A stretch of 64,000 bases of DNA from Hanleya hanleyi (Eukaryota > Mollusca > Polyplacophora > Lepidopleurida > Hanleyidae), in contig JAVTVY010020253.1 of assembly GCA_036873755.1 (NCBI GenBank), positions 1 to 64,000 of the forward strand. The letters are read 5' to 3'. Position numbers and translations under genes: made by a program. Every line of letters starts with the position of its first letter. The stretch's first letter is position 1. A model generated the notes under the pieces. It had not been told where the DNA came from. It ran no database searches and saw only the letters and a program-made list of their open reading frames with translations. Shown here piece by piece: positions 12,258 to 23,226 of this stretch.

Positions 12258-12629
12258 TTCCTGGCACCACTGGAGCTAGCGCAGAACCATGCATGTAGGG
12301 TCACGGGAGCCATGAAGGGAAAATCTGCTGCAATTGTAGAGGTTGTAACTCTCACTGAACCACTAGACGTTCGGCTGGAGGAGATTCTGTTGAATTCTTT
12401 CATCACCATTGCATGGAAACCTGCATGATCAATTGAGACAAAACCTTCTGACACTTATGGACTTCGGACTCCTCTCACCGTGTTTAAAGTAGCTCAAGGA
12501 GACATCATCGAAGTCAACTATCCTAATAACGCGGTGCCACTCCTCTGTGAAACCATGGAAGATATTTTCGCAACTTCTGGTTACACTGGCACTGAAACTG
12601 ACATCGTGACCCCCAATGACAGCTCGTGA
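12258..12629 (+). pseudogene. Broken ORF of unknown family
   Basis: One plus-strand frame is open for about 120 codons apart from a single TGA near 12,427. It contains VTGAMKGKSAAIVEVVTLTE, then LEEILLNSFITIAWKPA, then the stop, then TVFKVAQGDIIEVNYPNNAV and ETMEDIFATSGYTGTETD. Its composition looks like protein rather than random sequence. It ends where a 20-bp tandem repeat begins. I do not recognise it; a relic of a viral or transposon protein is possible. Confidence 0.35.
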
Positions 12630-12706
12630 CCCTCATTGATAGCTCGTGACCCTCAATGATAGTTCGTGACCCTCAATGATAGCTCGTGACCCTCAATGAT
12701 GGGTCT
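12603..12706. repeat. 20-bp tandem repeat, five copies
   Basis: Five near-identical units of CTCGTGACCCTCAATGATAG in direct order. Confidence 0.9.
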
Positions 12707-15351
12707 GAGGTGTTTTCTCGAGCCATACTTCACAGACGTGCCGTGGAGTGATCCAACTAGTTTCATATCGTAAAACGACAGGATTGTATCACCCGTTCGT
12801 GGTTAACACATTAATATTAATTCTGTTATAATGAATTCATCGAATAAATGTCCTTTAGTACTATTTTATTATGGCTGGGAGACCAAATCGATGACCATAC
12901 ATGATCAAGTTATTCACCTGTACGTCTGCACCAAAATGTTCGAGATTGAACTGCGAGTTACTAAAAAGTCGAAACAGTAAAACACGCGGATCGGATTGAT
13001 GTGTAGAGAAAGTCGATCTAGGCTTAATTTACAATGACACACATCAATAAAGAAATAGTGGCTTGATGATGAGTCCCATATAATGCCACAGCGCGAACTC
13101 TTACATCAGGCTATATGAAGTGACTTAATACGTCAACCAGAGAACATTACTTTCAAAGTCCTAGTTGGACATGCGGTTCATGTGCACATTTTGCCAGCAA
13201 GCACTTAACTTCCGGCTAACCCCACACTTTCCAGATGGGTCTTTGCGCGAACAACATTAGTCAAACCTTTAATGAAAACAAACAAATCGACGTGTTTTTT
13301 TTACCATAATGGTGCATCGAGACCTGTATTCACCAGTTGCACACGTAATCGGCTTGTAATACGCAGGTTATAAGCTACAAACGTTTCCGCCGGCATTGAT
13401 GCATCTGCATCAATAAGTTTTCTTGTTAAGGTTAGAGGTATGAATAGCTGCTTCCGGGAAGTTGTTGCCTCGGTTTCACTTTTATCAAATGCACCCGCAA
13501 TTATTTTGAATAATATATTGATAAACTATTCCAAAATTCTTGTTTGAAAATTAATCTGTTCACATTTTCTATATACGAACCGATGGATCCTGTATGCATC
13601 TGCACCTGTTTGCAATTTTCTAGGAAAATAGAACATTTAATTACTACGAACAACTGTGAAGGCCTTTGGTACTTACCGGAAGTTCTCTGCACCGAAGCGC
13701 CCCTAGTGGAACACGGGAGATAAACCCCTTTTCAAATTGGGCTATACGATAACATATCCAGTTTGTCCAGCAATTGCCAGGGGAAGCTCCAGGTCATCGA
13801 TATAGCCCATCCCATTATGATATGGATCCGATTCTGACCATACTTGCATGTAATTTACACATTTATTTCAACCTTGGAGAAAATAAAAGCCCTATTAATT
13901 TCGAGGTGAACTTATTTGATGTAAGATAATGCTGTATTCAAGTTCGTATCATCAGTCATAATCCATTGAATTCTGGATTTATTTTGGGGGAAAGGAGATT
14001 ACAAGCACATGTATTTGTTGGGTACACAAAATATATGTGTCCCTAAGAGCTTTCAATGGTTTCCAAATGTCTGCGATGTCTATTCTAAATATCCTCATCT
14101 TATTTCTTTTCCATAACTTTTTAAGGTTGTACATGTGTATATTGAAGCTTATATGCTCTTCTCATTTTAACACAAGGCTATTCTATGGATAACAAGTGAG
14201 AAATGACTACATTGTAGTCAAAACCTGCGGCAGTGGCAATAATACAGTGAAAGACATATCAGCGGAGGTAGTGGTAATTGTAGAAAAAAAGCGCCATCTG
14301 CAAGTGTTTTCATGCCAAGGGAAGTAATTTCCAACTTCTAACCCACAATTGCAGGAATTGACTAATAGATTTGACACAATATATATATATTCGCTTTCCT
14401 CGTTCAAAATCCGACGATGTTGACTGGTCCGTGCCGTCTATACTGAATTGACAGACGAAGTCACAATAATCGCTTTGGCAATGTCTTGGTACAAGTATCG
14501 TGAATTCCAAGTTTCTAAACATTCCGTTCAGCCGTTGATTTTTGCAAATCAAAAAGGCTTTCAAATATTTGGAAATCCAAACAAATTTCAAGGATTTAGT
14601 CATAGCGCGAACATCTACGCTCTTCAGTCTCCCTTCTCGCTTACTTTGCCGAGCAAAATGGAAAATTTATATTTCCGTCAAAGTTAATTTTCAATGAATT
14701 TATTATCAGGTCTATCACTTTGATCTGTGAAACTATGGAATGGGGTTGAAGGCTTTATCGAATTGTTCAAGAGGCATAATGACATTTTTCACGATTCAAA
14801 TTGAGGCCTGTGACAGTCTTGATATTCGATTAGAATAATAAATTAAGTTTCTGCATTTATGTGCGTTATCATCTGCAAACTAAATACGGTACCTTGACAC
14901 TCTTTTCCATGCAGCAAGCCAATATCAATACATGGTTTGCTCCTTCTATACAAATGATTACCTATTTCATCCTTAGGAGATATCACCTCATCCGACATAT
15001 CACCTCATCCGACATGTTTGGTCAAGCCTTTTCGAAGGTTGATAATTTTATTAATTTTTTTTAAGTCAAATTCTGCAAATAAGAAACATTTCTTGTCAGT
15101 ATCTATGGATATCGCCCTATAATCAATTCGCGAATATGTTTGTCATTAAGTCATTCGGGAGGTGATTTAAGTGCGAAATTTCAGGGTTAGTTCACTAAAC
15201 AAGGTCTGTGTGTATAAGAGAATCATGTCGAATTCTCGTTATTATCTTTTGGTACATCAAATTATTGCATTCGCGAAAATGACTTCCAAGTCAATATGAA
15301 AGGTATCAAAATAAATTTAAAAAACTCTCAAGGAAATCAAGGACCTAGCTT
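12707..15351. other. No supported gene
   Basis: AT-rich, with only short, unconvincing frames. On the minus strand CTTCC followed by GGTAAGTACC at about 13,685-13,670 resembles a 5' splice site, but no adjoining coding exon can be supported. Confidence 0.5.
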
Positions 15352-16393
15352 TTGACAACGAGATCAAATAGATCGCTTTTATGGTCAGTATCTGCTAATA
15401 TATGACGTAATTTCATTCGTAAAACTGATTGACAAAGTAACGTAAATTGTGAAGTGTAGAACCAGTAAGTTCTAGCAGAAATGGGCTCTGACTTGAGAGA
15501 ATGATGTTAAATGCAACATGTTTCTGCCCGTTGTCTGCTGATACACATAAGTATTGATTTTACGGAAGTGATTAATGCAATTCTAAAGGGATTATGGGTG
15601 CGGAAGAGGACGAGAACATCAATACCAGCGAAGCAAGGCCCTGGCTTGCGAGAATGAGGATAGAGGGACTGTGTTCTGAAAGAGGATCATTCGAAATAGC
15701 TATGTGCCAAATTTCATGCTTGTAACCGAAAGTACACAATATAACTATGATGTACTGTTCGCGCATAGGGTTGTCGGACTCATTAAGTACTACATAGTCA
15801 TTTATGTATTATAAAACCGTTTGCTCATAAAGTCAGTTTTGAGTATTATCAATGAGTCGGTATAGCTAAGACATTGACAACGAGGTCAAATAGATCGCTT
15901 TTATGGTCAATATCTGCTAATATATGACGTAATTTCATTCGTAAAACTGATTGACAAAGTAACGTAAATTGTGAAGTGTAGAACCAGTAAGTTCTAGCAG
16001 AAATGGGCTCTGACTTGAGAGAATGATGTCAAATGCAACATGTTTCTGACCGTTGTCTGCTGATACACATAAGTATTGATTTTACGGAAGTGATTAATGC
16101 AATTCTAAAGGGATTAGGAGTGCGGAAGAGGACGAGAACATCAATACCAGCGAAGCAAGGCCCTGGCTTGCGAGAATGAGGATAGAGGGACTGGTTCCGA
16201 AAGAGGATCATTCGAAATAGTTATGTGCCAAATTTCATGCTTGTAACCGAAAGTACACAATATAACTATGATGTACTGTTCGCGCATAGTTGTCGGACTC
16301 ATTAAATAGTACATAGTCATTTATGTATTATAAAACCGTTTGCGCATAAAGTCAGTTTTGAGTATTATCAATGAGTCGGTATAGCTAAGACAT
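15352..16393. repeat. 521-bp tandem duplication
   Basis: Positions 15,352-15,872 and 15,873-16,393 are near-identical direct copies, each starting TTGACAACGAG and ending GGTATAGCTAAGACATT. The few differences are small indels, such as ATTATGGGTG against ATTAGGAGTG, so the duplication is recent. No gene lies inside. Confidence 0.93.
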
Positions 16394-17329
16394 TAAGTGC
16401 AAGTCCAGGGATTGGAGGGTCATTGTTTCGATTCCCACAGAGGGTTAAGTTATTCTTCCTTTCAAAACATATTTCCATATATGCGAATTGCTTGGGGGTA
16501 AAGTTAAACATCTTTATTCGGTGAAAGTTGCTGAGTTGTTCCGCTTACTTCTGAAACGTAATTGTTGCGTTTGTTTTTATGATGCATGATCTATAATTTG
16601 ATACCAAGTATTATTCAATGTTAATCATAATGATAATGCGTTACTTGTTATGCTTCTTCGCCAATTTGTGTTTTATCTAGATTGGGTAGATAAAATGATT
16701 ACTAGAAGTAGTGAACTTATTTTTCTACTTTCTAAGACAGTCGCCTGGGACTGTATGCAAATTAGCTGAACCACCGACAAGGTTGCGGCTCATCTTCTTT
16801 GGTATATAAGAAATCCAAGGATCTTAAATTGTGTATACATTTGCATACTGTTCAATGAAAATGGTAATATCTGAAGACAGTGACTGATGTGACGACCGAC
16901 AGCTTTAAAGCGACTGACGTAAGAGAATTGAAGTCTGAACGGAAATCAACGAAGCAATAATTCATTCCACCGAATATAGTTGCAAATGAATTCAAACGCG
17001 CTTGAAGACAGTGGTTTCATGTGAGATCGGAGGTTGAAAAGAAAAGTGTGGCAGAGATCACACTCTCTTAGCGCATGCGCATTTCAAAAAGTCACAAGAA
17101 CAAGAACAACAACGCGAGCCGCAGGTAACAACGTCTTTATTGCTGTCGAGCTGACGTTTCGTTGGAGATACTTCCAACTTTTTCGAAGTTAATTTTTATA
17201 ATTGATGCATATTCCTCCTGCAATATAACAACCCCAGTTCTGTCCACTCGATGACAATATTCTGATCGTCCATCACATCATTTCTCTGTAATATATAAAT
17301 TCAGAAATACTAATTATTATCGTTTGCAG
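16394..17329. other. No supported gene; flank of the candidate exon
   Basis: Non-repetitive AT-rich sequence. GGTATATAAG near 16,800 resembles a TATA box, but I could not join a first exon or signal peptide to the candidate lipocalin exon. Confidence 0.45.
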
Positions 17330-17463
17330 TACATGGGGAGATGGCACGAAATCTACTTTCTACCCGAGAGAAATGATTTTCCGGACAGCTATTTTTTCGT
17401 CGATTACTCTCATTCATACAGTCTGAATGCTGATGGAACCGCCCTGAATACAAGAGTCTTCCG
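17330..17463 (+). CDS. Candidate internal exon of a lipocalin-like host gene
   Basis: A 134-bp open stretch is bounded by a good acceptor (TTATCGTTTGCAG, ending 17,329) and a consensus donor (CCG then GTAAGT at 17,464). It starts in phase 0 and ends with two bases of a codon. It translates to YMGRWHEIYFLPE, then PDSYFFVDYSHSYSLNADGT and ALNTRVFR. YMGRWHEI fits the lipocalin signature G-x-W-[HY]-E-I at the start of the barrel, as in apolipoprotein D-type proteins that bind small hydrophobic ligands and are usually secreted. The following Y-S-L-N-x-D-G-T also fits the second strand region. No other exon was found nearby; downstream sequence is a hairpin repeat and then Polintons, so the gene may have long TE-filled introns or be a remnant. 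Confidence 0.55.
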
Positions 17464-17545
17464 GTAAGTTCTAACAATATATTATATTATTATATTTATT
17501 AGAGTGTATCCCTATATAAATTGTAATGAGATCAATAGTGGATAT

Positions 17546-17692
17546 CACCTTTTTCTTGACGAATACCATAAATATTTCATCTCGTGGGGTGAGAAAATTG
17601 GTATTTTCACGAGTGGCGAATCCACGAGTGAAAATGCCAATTTTCTCACCCCACGAGATGAAATATTTATGGTATTCGTCAAGAAACAGGTG
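17546..17692. repeat. Near-perfect 147-bp hairpin (MITE-like)
   Basis: Arms of about 70 bp, starting CACCTTTTTCTTGACGAATA and ending with its complement, pair almost perfectly around a spacer of about 5 bp at 17,617-17,621. Only about two mismatches lie outside the centre. It lies about 80 bp downstream of the candidate exon, so it would be intronic. A foldback MITE is the simplest reading. Confidence 0.9.
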
Positions 17693-18928
17693 ATTTTCTT
17701 TTTATTATATACTTCTGTTGTACTACTTTGTCCTGATTTTTTTAAAACATTAAAATAATTCAGATTTTGTTGGCTTTTACGACTGAAGATGCACTGAAAC
17801 ACTGGTTATTTTCACTGTGACGTCACTCCCGGATTACTTTGCTGTCAACAAATCGCACGTGCTGCAAGCGAATTTCTTTCAGTCGGGTATCCTGCACTTT
17901 AGTATCGATGACATCCAGCAGATCTGAAGAATTTTATTAGCTTTATATCTCAAATAAACGACTCTTTTCAAATATTTAGCTCGTTTTTCTTTGGCGCACA
18001 AACCTTGCGGAGGTTTGGTTAATTGCCTCATCACTGTAACCACGGTGACATGTATTTGTGCGCTGTGACGTCATTTTCCATATCATCTGATATCATCACT
18101 CCGTGAAAATATCGCTTTTATTCGATTGATAATTTTCACTATCTCATCGCCAAGTATATAATAAAACTGCATATTCCCCGGTCAAGTGGGTGAATATTGC
18201 CCGCTGAAACTGCATATTCCACCCCCATGGAATATACACCAAAGGGAGATAATTACAACAGCGGTCGCCCCGTTCTCTCCATCGCGATGCAAACAGTCGA
18301 TCAAGGAGTAGGTGGCACCAGACCACTATTAATTCCGTTACTTGTTATGTATTAAAGTTAAAAATCGGCAAAAATCTAGAAAATTCACAATGCATAAATC
18401 CACCTGGCATGTCAATATTTACCTTGTGGGACATTACCAGTGGAAGTCTTGACAGATGTTGACCATGGAAATTTCAAATTCCCGCCACTGACAGCTGATT
18501 GGTGCTACAGAATGCCATTCAATTTGTAAACAGGGAGCCTTCTCACTCTTCACTGATCATGTCTCCATCCACCATGCTTTTTCCAAAGTGGCCCAAATCA
18601 ACACCAGGAAGTACAGTTTGAAGACTCATCTGCAAGTTGAAATATCAGATGTATCAGAGATGCTGAAAAATCGCAGCTCATAAAATCCATAAAGATCTGC
18701 TCTCAAATTTCTAAACAATGTAGTTCGTGGACACTGACCCGGAAGTGATTAATTGTAGTCTGATGCCAGGTCTGGCTGTGATAGGTGAAAAGGAGTCCGA
18801 TTCAGCAACAACCACCAAAAAATAGACTCCTTAGTCGATGTGTTCGGGCTAATCACGGAGTAGTTCGTCGAATTGAGTTTAGCTGCAGAATACAGCAGAA
18901 ATAAATATTTCCCCCATCTAATTGTTCC
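17693..18928. other. No supported gene
   Basis: Intergenic or intronic sequence. CRE-like TGACGTCA occurs near 17,820 and 18,066. AAACTGCATATTCC occurs twice around 18,165-18,220. No coding or element boundaries could be fixed. Confidence 0.45.
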
Positions 18929-19225
18929 CATGTATGTTACTGCGCAGGTCACGTGGTTTGGTGGGTCTGCGCAAATGTGTGACGTCACTTCCGGTTTTCA
19001 GAATGACCAAAAAAACTACCTCCGAACACAGAAGAGTTCCAATTTTTCCTTAGACCTTAGACGTATGGTCCGGATTTTCCATCCGGGTTTTGCCCGGCCC
19101 AGCCCGGCCGCACGTCTGCGCGGGTTATCCGGCCGCACGCGCGCGCGCTATCCGGAAGTGCGCGGGTGAATTTCGGGTCAAAATGTCAAAGGTCACATCC
19201 AGGTCAAAAGGTCAAAGGTCCCCTT
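18929..19225. repeat. Element 2 left TIR (truncated)
   Basis: Starts CCATGTATGTTACTGCGCAG and is inverted-complementary to the sequence ending at 25,772. It shares TGACGTCACTTCCGG (18,980-18,994), the block around CGAACACAGAAGAGTTCCAA, GC-rich CGCGCGCG/TATCCGGAAGTG strings, and the inner AAAGGTCACATCCAGGTCAAA, with element 2's right TIR or with element 1's TIRs. Confidence 0.85.
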
Positions 19226-19829
19226 CCGGTAATGTTCGAACCTCTCCGGGCCAATAGATAGCCTTTATCCGCTCTCTCGAAGCACCCATGGAATGCACAG
19301 GGTCTCTGATAATATCGCCAGCACTATGCCCATGTTAAATGGCCAGTGTGGAACCCTCAGTTTTCCCAGAACCGTACTGGCACGAAAACATACATGAAAC
19401 CATGAAACTTATAGTAATAAACATAATCTGTAAGTGTTGGACGAGTCTCCAGTCACCGTCTGCCTGGTCTTTACCCGCACCTCGAACCTCTATAGTTTTT
19501 TCACTTCACTTGTTGCTCTTGTAACTTGTAACTCCTCGTCAAATTTTTGTGCTGGAATGCCCGCTCTTAACCTAGCCCACTTGGTCTGTGGGCTGATTTC
19601 ATTGGCTCTCTATTTTACTGCAGTGCTCTTGCATTGTTTTCTGGACATTGATTAGTTACATTTGGCCCCATCCTAGGCCACTGATTGGCTACTTACTCAA
19701 CGGTGTTCAAGGCCAGTTTGACCGAATCCCCACATGTCTGTTATAGCCTTCATGGCCGCATGTTTTATGCTCATATAGAAAACACACAAAACAGGGTGAG
19801 ATCTCATTTTGTTTTTTATTCAACAATAA
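19226..19829. other. Element 2 sequence 3' of the protease; polyadenylation signal
   Basis: No coding sequence. On the minus strand, just past the protease remnant, GTTGAATAAAAAAC supplies AATAAA at 19,820-19,815, likely the 3' end of the ATPase-protease transcription unit. The rest is unassigned. Confidence 0.5.
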
Positions 19830-20231
19830 CTAACAACAACAACGTGAAAACAACCACGTGAAAACTGAAGCCCAGAACAGGGGGCTTGTACAATATTGTC
19901 CGCACACGCTACTGGTCAGGCTTTGCAACGTTTGACTGTTCCAACACCACGTCTCTGTGCCTTGATCCATGAAGTCTGTTAAATGGGGACGGAGGGGTGG
20001 CAGACCGTACGGGTCAAAATATTCGCCCTGCTGTTCTGTCAAGTACACGGCCACCCAATGTTCACCGGGCAGATTGATCGGGTCCGTATTGAGAACGTAA
20101 GTAGCAGGATGCACACGGTCTAATGGGAACACATATCGGGCGAACACCCCTTGAAAGACCATAAACGGAGCGTCGGGGCGTGCTTCCGTACTCGCGCAGA
20201 CATCATGTACAACTAATGCTAGAACCCACAA
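19830..20231 (-). pseudogene. Adenain-type protease remnant of element 2
   Basis: The protease part starts at a deletion junction near 20,163 and reads MVFQGVFARYVFPLD, then PGEHWVAVYLTEQQGEYFD and VCGQYC. The catalytic His (GEHW), Asp (EYFD) and Cys (VCGQ) of the C5/adenain family are visible. Sequence upstream is the leader of a different gene, the small core protein, fused in another frame, so the protease's own first ~17 codons are gone. A second deletion just after CGQYC removes the C-terminal third and joins the 3' AAGCCC/GGGCTT hairpin region. The 133-codon frame is therefore a chance fusion. Compare the intact copy at 33,388-33,861. Confidence 0.85.
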
Positions 20232-20308
20232 CTCTACCCTTTTTATCTACCTACCTCCTGAATATTGAACAGAGACAAAGCCAACCATGATGTGGTATTA
20301 ATTCTTCA

Positions 20309-20366
20309 ATTATACCCATCATCAAACACACACCCCAGCTGGGGGAGCCACTGTGGGTGTGTTTAC
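20309..20366 (-). terminator. 3' stem-loop after the ATPase (element 2)
   Basis: On the minus strand, directly after the ATPase stop, TGTAAACACACCCACAGTGG continues as CTCCCCCAGCTGGGGTGTGT. It pairs CACACCC-type arms around the loop GTGGCTCCCCCAGC. It matches the structures at 29,519, 24,421 and 25,363, but the AATAAA found after the others is mutated here (GGTATAATTGAAG). Confidence 0.65.
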
Positions 20367-20367
20367 A

Positions 20368-21141
20368 TTATTTTTGCATGTACACGTGGTGGGTCTCTCC
20401 GGGAAAGATTCCGGTCCGTAGTCGAAGGTGATCGGGGGTGGCTTGCTTGAGATCGAAGAGCATATACCCGTGCTGAGGGGTTGTCGCATCTTTAAAGGCT
20501 TCCAACGCAAACGGTGTGCGGTCAGGATACATCTCTCTCGCCAGGTGCAGCAGTTGAGTGGTATCTCTCGGGTTTTTGAAGACCAGCAGGTAGTGGGCAT
20601 TTAAGCTGATGTTCCGATGTTCTTTGTTTTTACTGAACAGATTCTGCACAATGTAGATGATGCCGTGCCGTCGATGATGGCTGCATTTGGTAAAGAGTTG
20701 GATGATGCGCGCATCCGTCTACGTCATGAGATCATCCAGAACCACCAAGGTGTCCGGTTCCAAACCGGCCAGGTTGGGTAGGCCATCCACGAACGTGATG
20801 TGGGCCTCTCTCTTGCAGGAAACAAGCCTATGTTTATGTATACTGTGATTGTCTTTTTGAATTTGGTGCTAATACTGTTATGTGGAATATGGAATAGGTC
20901 TTTGGATTATGGACGCGGATATTCTCTAATGGACGACGGCTGAATTATGAATGACGGACTAGACGCTTGTAATTGCTGCATACGCTGCCTGCCATTCTCC
21001 GTAACACCACATGACTCGGGCAATGGGTGGCGTGATCATGCTGTCGGCGTGTTGAAGCAGCTTTCTGACGAAGTGCGTTTTGCCGGAGCCCGTCGGTCCT
21101 GCGATGACGCAATTGAAGGGATGTTGCCACCGAGGTTCCAT
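20368..21141 (-). pseudogene. FtsK/HerA-type packaging ATPase remnant (element 2)
   Basis: The N-terminal frame from 21,141 reads PRWQHPFNCVIAGPTGSGKT with an intact Walker A. It is then broken by an insertion of about 166 bp at 20,806-20,971. Beyond it the Walker B region (TLVVLDDLM, followed by a stop), the sensor-like IIYIVQNLFSKNK and the C-terminal HGYMLFDLKQ..HVYMQK can be followed. Polinton ATPases of this class pump DNA into the capsid. The C-terminal half is in one frame (20,649-20,368) and keeps a LLHLAREMYPDR segment that is deleted in the element 1 copy. Pseudogene. Confidence 0.85.
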
Positions 21142-21596
21142 GGTTGAAGGAGTATCCGCTGTCGTGGTAATCCGCTCTTGTGAATTTGATACGAGTGAAC
21201 TGGAGTGGTGGTGGGTACAACGTCGGTCGTCGTTGTCGATGGGCGTTCACTGTGAGTGATGAAATCCGGTGGGTTTTCAGACGTGGTGGATGTACTTGGT
21301 GTAGGTGTGGAGCTCGGTGTGGAGCTCGATGTGGCTTGTACACGTGGTGTGGTGGTGGTGATGACTGGGCTCGTTTCGATCACGGGGTTGATTGGTGCAG
21401 AGAAGGTCTGTAGACAGGTTTGACTGCCACTCACAGCTGGAGTTCTAGGTTGGTTAAGTAGAGTGCTGAGATAGGCTACGTCGTAAACACACCTCCGTAC
21501 AACACACTCAGCAGGGTTAGCAATATCACCACAAAGCCCACTTGCGCTTTGCGCGTTTTGGGAGACGCTGTGTTCAAAGACAGATGCTGTTTGTCC
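21036..21596 (-). pseudogene. Mucin-like type II membrane protein remnant (element 2)
   Basis: From ATG at 21,596 the frame gives a basic N-terminal tail (SPKTRKAQ) and a hydrophobic segment (VGFVVILLTLLSVL). It then shifts before a Ser/Thr/Pro-rich stretch (PVITTTTPRVQ.., TPTPSTSTTSENPPD) and the C-terminus, which overlaps the ATPase start out of frame. It is homologous to the intact gene at 28,482-29,042. Confidence 0.75.
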
Positions 21597-21654
21597 ATAG
21601 CACCGTGGTCGAACGTGGAATGAAGGATGACGGTAGTGGTGCCTGGCTTTATAG

Positions 21655-22660
21655 TCGTTTCACCTGGTTGGCCGCGACTCAGGAATTAATTGAAGGAACT
21701 GGGCCAGCCTTGTCATTTGACGAAATGAAACAGTTTGCCACGTCGACGTTCCGTTTTCAAAATCTGCTCCACCGTGTAGTAGTCTTGCTTTGTTTTTACG
21801 ACAGGCTGTAATTCCGTCTCGTAAAACGTCCCGCAACGGTTCCCCGTGAAGATATTCCAGTTCATAGACTCGCTGCTATCGGGGTAGGCACCGTTTAATC
21901 AGGAAGTGCTCATCGCTCCAGTTGGGCAAGTAACTTTTCTCAAATTGACCTTTGACTATACTGATCCGTACAGGGTTCCCGACCTTGAACACCTCCTTCG
22001 GCGTTCGCTGCGATTGCCTGGGGTACAAGACACACCGGACTTGGGCTTGATTGCGTTGGGTCACGGTAATGGGGGCTCTCTCTATACTCTGGTGATAGGC
22101 TCGATTGTAACCACTCAAGTTTCGGAAGAACATCGATGTACCTCCTTGTATTCTTATAGGTGAAATATTTATACATGCGGCCTTTGAATGTCCTGTTGAA
22201 CCTTTCCACAACGGAAGCCTTGGTCTCGTTGTACGTATGGAAGAAAACACCTTCTGGGCTTTCAGAAACTGTTGGAACGGTCTGTTGAGGAATTCCGTGC
22301 CTTCGTCGTGGGTTTGCGCCCGGTCTTGAAGATATCCTTGAACGCCGCTATGAGATTCGCCCCCGTTTCCGTCCGGATGGGTACCACCCACGCATACTTC
22401 GACAGGATATCGATGCACATCAAGATATACCGATTCCCTTCGTTGTGTTTGGCAAAGGCACTCATATCGACCAAATCCGCTTGCCACTGGGCATCTATAC
22501 CACCCACAATGACCCAGTTCCGTAGAAAATGGCGACGGACATATCGATGTAAGGTATAGGTGTCGACAATGCACTATAGGCCGCCGGACTGTCGGGACTG
22601 TAGTATAAGTTATCCAACACTTTCTCCCAGCTCTTCGTGGTGACAAATGATGATGGACCC
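21655..22660 (-). pseudogene. Retroviral-type integrase with chromodomain (element 2)
   Basis: Pieces in three minus-strand frames build an integrase of the DDE (rve) superfamily used by Polintons to insert DNA. In order: the region upstream of the core (WEKVLDNLYYSPDSPAAYSA), the core start (DAQWQADLVDMSAFAKHNEG then YILMCIDILSKYAWVVPIRT), the FHTYNETKASVVERFNRTFK-like region (frameshifted), the tail after APITVT (KVGNPVRISIVKGQFEKSYL), and a chromodomain (YYTVEQILK..LFHFVK, then TGA). Several frameshifts and stops make it inactive. It keeps the N-terminal half and the segment between core and chromodomain that element 1 lacks. Confidence 0.85.
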
Positions 22661-22665
22661 TGGCT

Positions 22666-23147
22666 CTATCGTTTATTTATAACGGGTATATGTTGGGCCG
22701 GAGTTTCTTTCTGATTTTCTTCTTTGGCTTCTGCCAGCACATTGTCCATGGTAAATGACCAGTCCAACTCGTCTGATGACCGCTCTTCCTCCCTAAGCAC
22801 TTGATCCACATCTGCCACGGCATCTTCCAATGCAGACCATAGAACAGGGTGAATGGTAAAATGCACTGTATCCCATCTAGCCGAGCCAATTGAGCAAAGA
22901 AGGAACCGCGTCGGATGTACAAATCGTGACACAAGTGGATGAGGTCGCCGTCCAGTTCACCAGACAACACCCGTTTGAATTTGGTCCAGCCCTTCCGGGA
23001 CAGACGAATGTTAGCCGGGCACGGTTGTGTAGGGTCCGCATCACAGATGTCTCCCACCTCCTCCATGATATCGACCTTATCCGCATAAACATGCAGGAAG
23101 ACCTCGGGGGTCAAGCTGAGAAACGCCCGTACTATATGCTCCGTCAT
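22666..23147 (-). pseudogene. Unknown Polinton gene A (paralogue of B), frameshifted
   Basis: Starts MTEHIVRAFLSLTPEVFLHV and continues LSRKGWTKFKRVLSGELDGD and YIRRGSFFAQLARLDG. A frameshift near 22,865 then moves the frame to VHFTIHPVLWSALEDAV with an acidic, hydrophilic C-terminus ending INKR. It is clearly related to gene B immediately upstream. A TATA-like TATAAATACGAGAGA lies 30-45 nt before the ATG. I do not recognise a domain. It sits between the polymerase-side genes and the integrase, a position that in Polintons usually holds lineage-specific genes. Confidence 0.6.
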
Positions 23148-23175
23148 GGTCAGTACGTGAATGGTATCAGTCTCT

Positions 23176-23190
23176 CGTATTTATAGAGAG
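23176..23190 (-). promoter_or_regulatory. TATA-type promoter of gene A
   Basis: Minus strand CTCTATAAATACGAG, 29-43 nt upstream of the ATG at 23,147. Gene B has the same CATAAATACGAGAGA string at the same spacing, so this is a shared promoter module. Confidence 0.55.
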
Positions 23191-23226
23191 AAAAAGTTTA
23201 TGACGTGAGATCAAAGGATCGGGTGG

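Noticed and set aside
16370..16445. tRNA-derived SINE or tRNA gene (GTATAGCTAAGAC .. TTTCGATTCCC)
   Set aside because: A- and B-box-like strings are present, but no cloverleaf stems could be paired.
20805..20972. The ATPase insertion as a spliceosomal intron
   Set aside because: The 3' edge is splice-like, but there is no GT at the 5' edge and element 1 lacks it; a small insertion is simpler.
21876..22646. A single 256-codon minus-strand protein
   Set aside because: Only parts of it match the integrase frame; the rest is a shifted frame over integrase sequence.
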